From positions 1 to 19,189 of the forward strand of contig JBKECC010000006.1 of the NCBI GenBank assembly GCA_047974135.1: 19,189 bases of DNA, written 5' to 3'. The position numbers and the translations under genes are program-made. The notes under the pieces are model-generated. The model was not told the origin of the DNA. It ran no database searches and saw only the letters and a list, made by a program, of their open reading frames with translations. Positions 1 to 7,077 of this stretch are shown here, one piece after another (position 1 is the stretch's first letter; the number at the start of each line of letters is the position of its first letter). Source of the DNA: JAIRQK01 sp047974135. GTDB lineage: Bacteria; Campylobacterota; Campylobacteria; Campylobacterales; Campylobacteraceae.

Positions 1-1
1 T

Positions 2-37
2 GTTATAGCAACCTTTCCTACATGTAAATGCTATAAT
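2..37 (+). CRISPR. Terminal type II-C CRISPR repeat (array continues left of the window)
   Basis: This is a 36-nt unit with near-palindromic ends, GTTATAGCA at the left and TGCTATAAT at the right. The end pattern, the internal CCTTTC and the length match the Neisseria-type II-C repeat as I remember it (GTTGTAGC...GCTACAAT). Its first 30 nt pair with the tracrRNA anti-repeat at 4294-4324: 11 bp, a 4x5 internal loop, then 15 bp. No second repeat follows, only a terminator hairpin, so this is the last repeat of an array that lies before position 1. The right end, TGCTATAAT, is a perfect extended -10 promoter element. The call rests on one repeat plus the cas genes and tracrRNA. Confidence 0.85.
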
Positions 38-47
38 ACCAAAGCCA

Positions 48-71
48 AAAGCCCCTAAAATTAGGGGCTTT
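48..71. terminator. Bidirectional intrinsic terminator between CRISPR array and cas2
   Basis: A perfect inverted repeat, AAAGCCCCTAA / TTAGGGGCTTT, around a 2-nt centre is the only GC-rich hairpin in this AT-rich gap. It lies just after the terminal repeat and about 65 bp beyond the cas2 stop codon. It can therefore end both rightward crRNA transcripts and the leftward cas operon mRNA. The U-tracts on either side are short. The rest of the gap up to cas2 (72-135) shows nothing else. Confidence 0.75.
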
Positions 72-135
72 AAAAGCTTTTTCTTAATTAAAAAATCACA
101 AATATTTTTACTTTATCACGATATTATTTTGATTT

Positions 136-468
136 TTAAAAAAGCAAAAGTTGCTTTATTGTAGTTTTTTTCTCAATTTCTCTCTTTTCACCAAGCAAAA
201 GTATCATTCTTTCATACTGATTTTCTGTAACTTGCATAACTCTAATATTTCCGTCACTTGGAAGTTCACACATTAGATAATTTATATTTTTATCAACTAT
301 ATCTTGCCCTTTACAAAGTCTTACATAAACAGAAAATTGCAACATCATAAAACCATTTCCTATAAGTTTATTTCTAAATTTTGTAGCTTCTCTTCGCTGT
401 TTTTTAGTATTTGTTGGCAAGTCAAAAAATACAAAAAGTCTCATAAATCTTCTTTCGTCATTTTTCAT
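136..468 (-). CDS. cas2: CRISPR-associated endoribonuclease-fold protein Cas2
   Basis: Cas2 is the small ferredoxin-fold dimer that bridges two Cas1 dimers in the spacer integrase. The 110-residue length is usual. The beta-1 motif LFVFFDLPT (residues 11-19) carries the conserved Asp, and the segment around MLQFSVYVRLC (42-52) matches type II-C Cas2 proteins. The chosen start overlaps the cas1 stop as ATGA and has no Shine-Dalgarno sequence of its own, so translation is probably coupled. A second ATG at residue 9 is possible, but related proteins I recall also have a short N-terminal extension. It is the last gene of the cas9-cas1-cas2 operon, with a terminator downstream at 48-71. I see no damage. 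Confidence 0.95.
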   Translation of the reverse strand: MKNDERRFMRLFVFFDLPTNTKKQRREATKFRNKLIGNGFMMLQFSVYVRLCKGQDIVDKNINYLMCELPSDGNIRVMQVTENQYERMILLLGEKREIEKKTTIKQLLLF

Positions 469-1379
469 GAGTTATCTAATTTTGGCAAGATAATTTCACT
501 ACTTTTTTGATTTTTTGTAGCATTTGCAAGAGAATTGCAAGTTATCAGTGAAGCGTTTTGGAGGGATGTCGTGTGGTTATTTATACAAACTTCTATATTT
601 AAAATTTCACAAAGATAGTTTCTATCTTCTTTTGTTAAAGTATTTTTTCTATCTACAATCTTGTCCACTTGCTCTTCATATCTCTCATTTACCAAAATAT
701 CTACAAATGGACGAAATGGCTCTATGATATCGTCTGCTAGGTTAAAAGCGTTTAGTTGATTTTTGTGATGGAGCCCAAAAAATGGCAAAAATCCACAACT
801 AACCAAGTCTCTTGCAACCACGCCTCTTACTATTGCATAGCCATAATTTAAGGCTTTGTTTCTCCAATCATCATCATTTTTTCTATTAAATGCACCAAAA
901 AGATGGCTAAAATACTCCCGCGCAGCGTAACCTTCTATATTTGTACTATCGCCTGATTTTACTTGGTTTGATAAGTTTTGAAGTGTTTTTTCACCACTAT
1001 ATTTAAAATACTTTAAAACATTCGCTTGATTTTTAACTTTTTGTGAAATGATATTTTGCCAACACTGTTTTTTAAATGGCTCACTCCATTTTATCTGCAA
1101 CTCACTCATAAGCGAATAGCGGCTATGTTGATGAAATGGTAAAAACAATCCATTTGGAATGTGTGAGCCATCACAAGTAAAAACAGAGATATCTTTGTTT
1201 GCAAATTCACTCAAAAGTGCAGAGGTTATCGTTATTTGGTTGGTCTCAAGGATGATAACGCTTATATCACTAAGTGGCACAAGTATCTCATCTTGGTTTT
1301 TTGCTTCAAATTTTAGATTGTCAAGCTTTAAAGAGAGTTTGCATGGATTTGAAAAAACAACTGTTTTATATCCCATCAT
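465..1379 (-). CDS. cas1: CRISPR integrase Cas1 (type II-C)
   Basis: Cas1 is the DNA integrase that inserts new spacers together with Cas2. At 304 residues it has the type II length. The catalytic region is visible: Glu155 in YAAREYF, His204/His205 in FGLHHKNQ, and the acidic cluster in NLADDIIEPFRP (Asp216/Asp217/Glu220). The start codon overlaps the cas9 stop (ATGA) and is preceded by AAGGA at the end of cas9. ATG codons at residues 1 and 2 are adjacent, so the exact start is uncertain by one codon. Intact active-site residues suggest the adaptation module still works. There is no cas4 or csn2, which fits subtype II-C. Confidence 0.96.
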   Translation of the reverse strand: MMGYKTVVFSNPCKLSLKLDNLKFEAKNQDEILVPLSDISVIILETNQITITSALLSEFANKDISVFTCDGSHIPNGLFLPFHQHSRYSLMSELQIKWSEPFKKQCWQNIISQKVKNQANVLKYFKYSGEKTLQNLSNQVKSGDSTNIEGYAAREYFSHLFGAFNRKNDDDWRNKALNYGYAIVRGVVARDLVSCGFLPFFGLHHKNQLNAFNLADDIIEPFRPFVDILVNERYEEQVDKIVDRKNTLTKEDRNYLCEILNIEVCINNHTTSLQNASLITCNSLANATKNQKSSEIILPKLDNS

Positions 1380-4261
1380 TTCATCCTTTTTGTACCAACT
1401 CTTTTCTCTTTTTTAACCTCATTTTTTTCTCCTAAAACACCAATGTGATATTTTTTAATCCACTCAAGAGAACCTGTTGAATATCTAAATTTATTTGCAT
1501 CAAAATTTGCAATATTATGCTCAATAATAACAATTCTACCATCACTTAATGCGTATTTAAAATATCCGCCAACTTCATCTTTTCCTTTTTGTTTTATAAC
1601 TATATACTCATCTTTGAAGACAGAGAACAAAAACTCAAAACTATCATCAATCAAAATACCTTTTATACTCTTGTTTGGCAACTCTTTTTTTAGAAAATCA
1701 TTTGAATACAAATATATAAAGTGAATTTTTCCATCTTTTTGAAATACATCTACCCTCTTTATCTCACCAAATTCTGCTAAGCCTTTATTTACTTCAAAAC
1801 CATCTTTTTTCTCTTTTTTGCTATAAATAGTCTCTTTATGAGCAGCTCCTGTTACTTTTCTTCGTGGAGCAAAAGAGACAAAAACATCACTAAGCTTTGC
1901 TTCAAGAGTTGCTCTAAAATTTTCAAACGGAGGGAGCATCACGGCTTCCTTTTTTTTCTCTTCTTTGCTTAGAGTGCTAAAACTATCTATCTTTGCTGAG
2001 ATAGTTGCAAATTTTTGAACTTCGCTTCTTGAGGTAAATGCGATAATGGTTGCATCTTCTGCGTGGTGGAGATGACTTTTTTCTCTATCTTTTTTATCTA
2101 TGCCCCATTGATGACGAAGGTTTGAAGTGAGCATACCGTTTATAGTTACAACTGGTTTTTTTGAGCTTGAGCGAAACTGCAGAGAGTTTTCTATAAAGTT
2201 TTTGATAAATCTTGTAGCAAATGCAGTGTCATTAAAAGATCTATTTTTAAATTCATTTTCTGAATTTTCATCAAAATTCTCTTTTAATAGTCTTTTAAAT
2301 TTGCTTTTACTTAATGTTTTTATGCTTGCAATAGAAGCCTTATATTTTTCCCAATCTTTGCCGTTTTGACTAAAGTATTCAAATGGAGTTTTATTTTTCT
2401 TTTCCTGATTTTCTTTTGCTAAACATAAAACTCTATTTGCTTTTGAATTGTCCCAAGATCTTGAATATGGAAAAATATGGTCAATTTCGCAGTAACCAAT
2501 CTCAAGAAGCCTTTCTATTTTTATTGGCACAATTGAGTAGATGCATTGTCCATTTTGCTCTCTCCAAAGAGTATATTTTTCAAGTTCTGCTCCTTTTGGG
2601 GTTTTATCAAATTTTTCTATAAAATCTTTAACCAATCTCTCTTTGTTTTCTTGAAACTCTTTTTGTTCTTTTTCTATTTTTTTTCTATCCTTAAAAGACT
2701 TTTTTACATCACGAGTTAATTCTACATGTAAAGCATCAAATGAGCCATACTTTCTAATAAGTGCATTTACAACTTTTCTTGTTTGTGAAATCGCTCTTTT
2801 GACAACTGGGTTTGTTAGTTCATTGTTTTCATCATCATTTAAAACTCGTAAAAACTTAGCTTTCTCGTTTTGCTCTCTTCCTTGATAAACAATACTAACT
2901 GCTTCATCATATCTTTTTGCTTCGTACATGCAAGGAAGTAATTTTTCTATCGCTTTTATACTTAAATTGTTAAATTTACTAAAATTTATATCGCCTAGAA
3001 ATGCATCAACAACTCTTTTCTTTTCATCTTCATTTACATGTAAAAAGCTTAATTTTTCTAACTCTTTTTTTATAATCTCTTCATTTTTTTGAGTTGAAAA
3101 TATCAAAGCTATTTTGTTTAAAAGATTTTTATCTTGAGAGATGTTGTGCCAATGAGTTTTTGATAGAGTTTTTTCAACCACTTTTCTAAGAGAATGAAAA
3201 CCTATAAAACCATTTTTAAACTTTTCGCTTTCAGGGTTTTTTATCTCTCCTGTTTTTTCATCAAATTTTAGATAATCCAAACTTTTAAATTTTATATTGT
3301 CATCTAAATTTATTGTTTTTCTAAAAGTGCTAAAAGATGGATTTTCTAATGTTTTACAAACATCCATAAGTTTTAAAATCTCATCTTTTGTAAAATGCCT
3401 TTCATCCATATTTTCATAAATTAGTTTTGTATTTATAAGCTTTGAAAGAGTTACAAACTCTTCAGCTGAAAATGAGTTTTTAGCAGCTCTTGGCTCTTCT
3501 TTTTCAAATGTGCATTTTCCAAACAGTCCTTCAATTGAAGATAGTGCTTTTTGTTTAAATGCAACTTCTTTATATTTGTTTTTAAATTCATCTATTGCTC
3601 TTTTGTTGTCAAAGTTTTGTTGTTTTAAAAAGATAGTGTCTACTTCATTTTCCAACATCTCTCTAGATATACTTTTTGAGTAGTTTTGTGGTTTGTTTCT
3701 TTTTGGTTCGTTTGCTGGGGTTGTTTTAAATATAGCTTCGCCAATGGTTTCAAATTTCTCTAACAACTCTTTGTTGTGGTTTATAGCATTTAAGACTTGT
3801 TTTTTTTCAACATCTTTTTCTTTTGCATCAAGACTTTTACGATTTGATTTGTAGCCTCTATGTTTTGCGATATGAGTTAGCACTCTTGCAAACTCTTCTT
3901 CATTTAAAACTCTTGTAAGCGATTCGGCTCGCAGTTGCCAAACATCTATTTTTTTAACTTTTTTTATAAAAAGATTTTCTTCATTTTTTAACTCACCAAA
4001 AGGAATGTCAAGATATTTACCAAATAGATTTTTTATCTCATTTAATCTTGTTCTTTTCCTTTTTGTAACTCTTCTGCTTCCTCTTGCTTCTCTTCTTGGA
4101 AGAGCTAAAGAGCTTCCGTCCTTTGGATTTTCTGACTGTGTAAACAATCTCACTCCATTACTTAAAATCTTGGAGTTTTTGGAATTTTCTTCATCTTTTT
4201 CTACAACTGCCCAACCAATACTAGTTATCCCAATATCCAAACCTAAAATCAATTTTGACAT
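1376..4261 (-). CDS. cas9: Cas9 RNA-guided endonuclease, type II-C, compact
   Basis: Cas9 is the effector nuclease that uses the crRNA:tracrRNA duplex to cleave DNA. From the chosen start it has 961 residues, short for Cas9 and just below what I recall for C. jejuni (984). Motifs in order are RuvC-I LGLDIGITSIGW with Asp9; an Arg-rich bridge helix at about 56-82; RuvC-II HVELTRD with Glu514; HNH YCEIDHIFPYS with His595 and Asn609; and RuvC-III HHAEDA with His733/Asp736. All catalytic residues are present, so an active nuclease is expected. The frame is open up to 4297, but the ATG at 4261 has AAGGAG six bases upstream and begins with the usual MSK-LDIG, whereas the longer form would extend into the tracrRNA. 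The PAM cannot be read from this window. Confidence 0.97.
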   Translation of the reverse strand: MSKLILGLDIGITSIGWAVVEKDEENSKNSKILSNGVRLFTQSENPKDGSSLALPRREARGSRRVTKRKRTRLNEIKNLFGKYLDIPFGELKNEENLFIKKVKKIDVWQLRAESLTRVLNEEEFARVLTHIAKHRGYKSNRKSLDAKEKDVEKKQVLNAINHNKELLEKFETIGEAIFKTTPANEPKRNKPQNYSKSISREMLENEVDTIFLKQQNFDNKRAIDEFKNKYKEVAFKQKALSSIEGLFGKCTFEKEEPRAAKNSFSAEEFVTLSKLINTKLIYENMDERHFTKDEILKLMDVCKTLENPSFSTFRKTINLDDNIKFKSLDYLKFDEKTGEIKNPESEKFKNGFIGFHSLRKVVEKTLSKTHWHNISQDKNLLNKIALIFSTQKNEEIIKKELEKLSFLHVNEDEKKRVVDAFLGDINFSKFNNLSIKAIEKLLPCMYEAKRYDEAVSIVYQGREQNEKAKFLRVLNDDENNELTNPVVKRAISQTRKVVNALIRKYGSFDALHVELTRDVKKSFKDRKKIEKEQKEFQENKERLVKDFIEKFDKTPKGAELEKYTLWREQNGQCIYSIVPIKIERLLEIGYCEIDHIFPYSRSWDNSKANRVLCLAKENQEKKNKTPFEYFSQNGKDWEKYKASIASIKTLSKSKFKRLLKENFDENSENEFKNRSFNDTAFATRFIKNFIENSLQFRSSSKKPVVTINGMLTSNLRHQWGIDKKDREKSHLHHAEDATIIAFTSRSEVQKFATISAKIDSFSTLSKEEKKKEAVMLPPFENFRATLEAKLSDVFVSFAPRRKVTGAAHKETIYSKKEKKDGFEVNKGLAEFGEIKRVDVFQKDGKIHFIYLYSNDFLKKELPNKSIKGILIDDSFEFLFSVFKDEYIVIKQKGKDEVGGYFKYALSDGRIVIIEHNIANFDANKFRYSTGSLEWIKKYHIGVLGEKNEVKKEKRVGTKRMK

Positions 4262-4284
4262 TTTAAACTCCTTTTTGGTACAAT
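4255..4284 (+). promoter_or_regulatory. Sigma-70 promoter of the tracrRNA, overlapping the cas9 start codon
   Basis: A consensus -35 box TTGACA (4255-4260) is separated by 18 bp from a -10 box TACAAT (4279-4284), preceded by an extended -10 TG (4276-4277). Transcription would begin near 4291, just before the anti-repeat at 4294. The -35 box covers two bases of the cas9 start codon (4259-4261) and part of its second codon on the other strand. A perfect -35 is unusual for this phylum, where most promoters have only a recognisable -10. Confidence 0.8.
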
Positions 4285-4290
4285 GTTTCA

Positions 4291-4400
4291 TTAGCATTTA
4301 CATGTAGGAATGAGTTGCTATAATAATCGGTTTAGAAAGTTTTCCGAGTCAAGTTCTAACTTTTTAAGTTATCTTGTTTAAAAACTTTCGCTTCTTTTTT
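4291..4400 (+). ncRNA. tracrRNA of the type II-C system
   Basis: The anti-repeat has two blocks complementary to the CRISPR repeat, 4294-4308 (15 nt) and 4314-4324 (11 nt, one G:U), separated by AATGA. This reproduces the bulged duplex of Neisseria II-C guides. Next come a stem TCGG/CCGA (4327-4330 with 4344-4347) and a second hairpin TAACTT/AAGTTA (4357-4371). The transcript should end at the T-run 4395-4400. The 5' end is set by the promoter at 4255-4284 and the 3' end by the T-run, giving about 110 nt. It is divergent from cas9 and on the strand opposite all the cas genes. The exact ends are inferred. The remaining 4401-4495 is AT-rich with only a weak TTTGAA/TTCAAA hairpin that may end xth transcription. 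Confidence 0.88.
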
Positions 4401-4495
4401 AACTTCACTCGAACACGAAATACACCTTTTAGCTTTTTAAATATTTATAATCTTAGTAAAATTTTGAATTTTTTTCAAACCCCAAAAGTTTAATT

Positions 4496-5272
4496 TTATA
4501 AGTCTATCTTTATACCAACTGGGCAGTGATCAGAACCTATTATATCATCAAGTATAAATGCGTCTTTTAGTCTATCTTTTAAGTTATCTGAAATAAAAAA
4601 GTAGTCTATTCTCCAACCAACATTTTTCTCTCTTGCTTTAAATCTATACTACCACCACGAGTATTTATCTAAAATATCTCCATTAACATATCTATAAGTA
4701 TCTATATAACCAAAAGATGTAAACTTATCTATCCAAGCTCGCTCTATAGGCAAAAAGCCAGAAGTTTTAGAGTTTGCTTTTGGGTTTTTCAAATCTATCT
4801 CTTTGTGTGCAGTGTTTACATCTCCACAAACGATAATGCCTTTACCTTCTGCTTTTAATTTTTGACAATAGTCTAAAAATCTATCATAAAATTCCATCTT
4901 GTAGTTAAGTCTATCTTCACTTTGTTGACCATTTGGAAAGTAGATATTGAAAATCACATAATCACCAAAATCATGCTCTAAAATGCGCCCTTCACAAAGT
5001 GTATCTATATCATGCAAAAACGACGTTGTGCTTGGTTTTTCTTTTAAAAGGCTCATAACTCCAGAGTAGCCTTTTCTCTCGCCGCTATTTACAAAAATAG
5101 TATCAAATGCGTCTTTACATGTAAAGCTTTCTATTTCGCTATCTTTTGCCTTTATCTCTTGCAAAAAAAGATTGTCTATATTTTTATCTTTCAACCAGTC
5201 AAAACCGCTTTTTTTGATAACTGCTCTTATGCCATTTACGTTCCAAGATACAAGCGTTTTAGTTTTTGGCAT
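4496..5272 (-). pseudogene. xth: Exodeoxyribonuclease III, interrupted by an in-frame amber codon
   Basis: This encodes an ExoIII-type AP endonuclease of base excision repair. The first 207 residues include VSWNVNGIRA, the metal-binding Glu in FLQEIKA and the CGDVNTAH segment. A TAG at 4649-4651 follows KYSWW. The same frame then continues for 50 sense codons to a TAA at 4496, including GWRIDYFF and GSDHCPVG, which hold the catalytic Asp and Asp-His pair of the family. The uninterrupted product would be 258 residues with the stop read through, normal for ExoIII (E. coli has 268). The amber stands where relatives usually have Ser (YSWWSYR), one base change from TCG. Termination there removes essential catalytic residues. 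The start has AAGGAAG upstream. It is either a recent nonsense mutation, a sequence error or a read-through site; TAG is an ordinary stop for other genes here. Confidence 0.88.
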
Positions 5273-5288
5273 TTACCCTTCCTTTTAC

Positions 5289-5332
5289 TATAATTTGCTA
5301 TACTTACAAAATTTTTATGGATATTACCATAA
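5289..5332 (+). promoter_or_regulatory. Promoter and inverted repeat upstream of the cyclophilin gene
   Basis: TATAAT at 5289-5294 and an extended -10 TGCTATACT at 5296-5304 are alternative -10 boxes facing right. Between them and the start codon lies a perfect inverted repeat TTATGG-N6-CCATAA (5315-5332). It sits in the expected 5' leader and could be an operator or a small hairpin; no regulator is identified. The leftward xth gene starts on the other side, at 5272. Confidence 0.5.
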
Positions 5333-5348
5333 CTTAGAGAGGAATTTA

Positions 5349-5906
5349 ATGATAAAAAAAGCTTTACTCCTTTTTTGTACTATATTTTTACTACATTTAA
5401 ATGCATCAAGCAATGAAACATCTACAAACCAAAATCCAGAAGTTGTCTTAGAGACTGATGAGGGAAACATAACGCTTTTACTCTATCCATCAGTTGCTCC
5501 AAAAGCAGTTGAAAACTTTGTAACGCATGTAAAAAACGGGTATTATGATGGGATTATCTTTCATAGAATTATAAAAGATTTTATGATTCAAGGTGGTGAT
5601 CCAACAGGAACTGGACGTGGTGGAAGTTCTATCTGGGGCGAAAAGTTTGAAGATGAGATATCTCCATATACTCTTTTTACAAAAAGCGGACTTTTGGCTA
5701 TGGCAAATGCTGGAAAAGGTACAAACGGAAGTCAATTTTTTATAACAACAGTTCCAACTCCGTGGTTAAATGGCTATCATACTATCTTTGGTGAAGTAGT
5801 TGATGGGATGGATGTTGTAAAAAAGCTAGAAAAAACTCCTGTTGACAATAGCAACAGACCAATCAAAGAGAAAAAAATCATAAAAGCTTACGTAAAACAG
5901 CTTTGA
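5349..5906 (+). CDS. Exported cyclophilin-type peptidyl-prolyl cis-trans isomerase
   Basis: It catalyses cis-trans isomerisation of prolyl bonds and probably helps folding in the periplasm. The 185-residue protein begins with a signal peptide (basic MIKK, hydrophobic core to about residue 18, LNA-S cleavage region). The mature part is one compact cyclophilin domain. It shows FHRIIKDFMIQGGD with the catalytic Arg73, MANAGKGTNGSQFFIT (118-133) and PWLNGYHTIFGEV with Trp139 and His144. The start at 5349 has a GAGAGGAA ribosome site; the frame is open further upstream, but no signal peptide would result from those starts. glnB follows 15 nt downstream, so the two are probably co-transcribed. Confidence 0.93.
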   Translation: MIKKALLLFCTIFLLHLNASSNETSTNQNPEVVLETDEGNITLLLYPSVAPKAVENFVTHVKNGYYDGIIFHRIIKDFMIQGGDPTGTGRGGSSIWGEKFEDEISPYTLFTKSGLLAMANAGKGTNGSQFFITTVPTPWLNGYHTIFGEVVDGMDVVKKLEKTPVDNSNRPIKEKKIIKAYVKQL

Positions 5907-5921
5907 ACTTAAGGAAATATC

Positions 5922-6260
5922 ATGAAAAAAATTGAAGCGATTATCAAGCCTTTTAAACTTGAAGATATAAAAGAAGCGCTAGGAGAGATTGAAGTTTCTG
6001 GTATGACTGTAACCGAGGTTAAGGGTTATGGAAGACAGCAAGGTCACTCTGAACTTTACCGTGGAGCTGAGTATATAGTTGACTTTATACCAAAGGTAAA
6101 GATAGAAATAGTAGCTAAAGATGAAGATGTTGATAATATCATAAAAGCTATCGTATCTCACGCTAGAACAGGCAAAATCGGCGATGGAAAGATATTTGTT
6201 AGCAACATAGAAAAAGCAGTAAGAATAAGAACAAGCGAAGAAGGCGACGAAGCGCTATAA
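5922..6260 (+). CDS. glnB: Nitrogen regulatory protein PII
   Basis: PII is a trimeric cytoplasmic sensor of 2-oxoglutarate and ATP/ADP that controls nitrogen assimilation. At 112 residues it is full length and close to GlnB along its whole length. The T-loop contains Tyr51 in ELYRGAEYIVDF, the residue uridylylated in proteobacterial PII. TGKIGDGKIFV (83-93) is the PII signature near the nucleotide site. AAGGAAAT precedes the ATG. No amtB or glnA is adjacent; the immediate partner is the cyclophilin gene. The gene ends at a large palindromic terminator. GlnB rather than GlnK is preferred because of overall similarity and the lack of amtB, but the subtypes cannot be separated firmly. Confidence 0.95.
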   Translation: MKKIEAIIKPFKLEDIKEALGEIEVSGMTVTEVKGYGRQQGHSELYRGAEYIVDFIPKVKIEIVAKDEDVDNIIKAIVSHARTGKIGDGKIFVSNIEKAVRIRTSEEGDEAL

Positions 6261-6270
6261 GTTTACATGT

Positions 6271-6298
6271 AAATAACCTTTACATGTAAAGGTTATTT
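6271..6298. terminator. Perfect 28-bp palindrome serving as shared terminator
   Basis: AAATAACC and GGTTATTT flank a central TTTACATGTAAA, giving a 28-bp perfect palindrome. It lies between the rightward glnB (stop 6260) and the leftward DsbA-family gene, whose last codons (from 6293) run into it. It can form a hairpin ending in U-rich sequence on both strands. Another TTTACATGTAAA sits next to it at 6262-6273. Confidence 0.75.
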
Positions 6299-7006
6299 TG
6301 CTTCTATTCTACTTGTTAATTTTTCTAAAGTTGTATAACCGCTTCCAATCAAATATGCTTGTTTGTCTTTTATATAAACAAAACTTGGAAATCCTCTAAC
6401 GCCCAAACTTCCGCATTTAAAGAATTCTTCCTTGGTTGCCTTTTTTATCTCATCTGATTCAAAAACAGTAACAAACTCTTTAAAATCAAGTCCAAAATTC
6501 TCACAAATACTTCTGTAAAATTCTGTCTCTTTTGGATCAAAGTTGTCTATGTAAAAATGCTCTTGAATGCTCAAGAAAAATTCACAAAGAAGTTTTGAGT
6601 TATTGTCTATGAGTATCTTTTTTGCGCTAACAACTGCTCTGCAAGCTGGCTCTGTATTATAAAGAAATGTCTCTTTGTCAAATAGCGAATAACCAAATGG
6701 CATAGAAGTTTTTTCGCTTATTTTTTGCCACTCATTTTTCAAGAATGACTTAAATTCTGCATTCCACTCTTCTGCTGCGCCAACTCTAAGTCCACCAACA
6801 TAAATCGAAAATTTTATATCGTGTTCATCACAGTATTTTTGCAAATCACTAACAACATTTGACGCCCCATAACACCAAGAACACATGGGATCTCCAGCGT
6901 ATATAATCTCTTTATTGTTATAAAAATTTTCTCTTTGTATAACACTAATGTTTGAGCCCTCAACGCTGCAAAGTCCCGTTTCGTTATCGCACAACTCTTT
7001 GCTCAT
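6293..7006 (-). CDS. DsbA-family protein-disulfide isomerase-like protein (cytoplasmic)
   Basis: This is a thioredoxin-fold oxidoreductase of the DsbA/FrnE-like group (the COG3531-type predicted disulfide isomerase). The active site is DPMCSWCYG with Cys42 and Cys45, and a cis-Pro loop lies at VRGFPSFVY near residue 206. The 237 residues lack a signal peptide, so it should act in the cytoplasm, unlike the Dsb proteins at 17102-18844. The N-terminal tail has two more cysteines (Cys6, Cys13) spaced as in a small metal or redox site. The ribosome site AAGGA lies six bases upstream, and a TACATGTA palindrome lies in the leader. The substrate is unknown; dithiol or glutathione-type chemistry is inferred. 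Confidence 0.85.
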   Translation of the reverse strand: MSKELCDNETGLCSVEGSNISVIQRENFYNNKEIIYAGDPMCSWCYGASNVVSDLQKYCDEHDIKFSIYVGGLRVGAAEEWNAEFKSFLKNEWQKISEKTSMPFGYSLFDKETFLYNTEPACRAVVSAKKILIDNNSKLLCEFFLSIQEHFYIDNFDPKETEFYRSICENFGLDFKEFVTVFESDEIKKATKEEFFKCGSLGVRGFPSFVYIKDKQAYLIGSGYTTLEKLTSRIEAK

Positions 7007-7077
7007 TTTAAATCCTTACATGTAAAGCTTCAAAGAATATATCTAAAAAGGACTTAAAACGATTGAAATATTTAAAG

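Noticed and set aside
4262..4297. Longer cas9 start giving 12 extra residues
   Set aside because: It would run into the tracrRNA and has no ribosome site, whereas the ATG at 4261 has AAGGAG and the usual MSK-LDIG N-terminus.
4496..4651. UAG as pyrrolysine codon or reassigned codon in xth
   Set aside because: TAG ends the dsbB gene, the 28-codon gene and the small secreted protein gene, RF1 is intact, and a Ser-to-stop change by one base is simpler.
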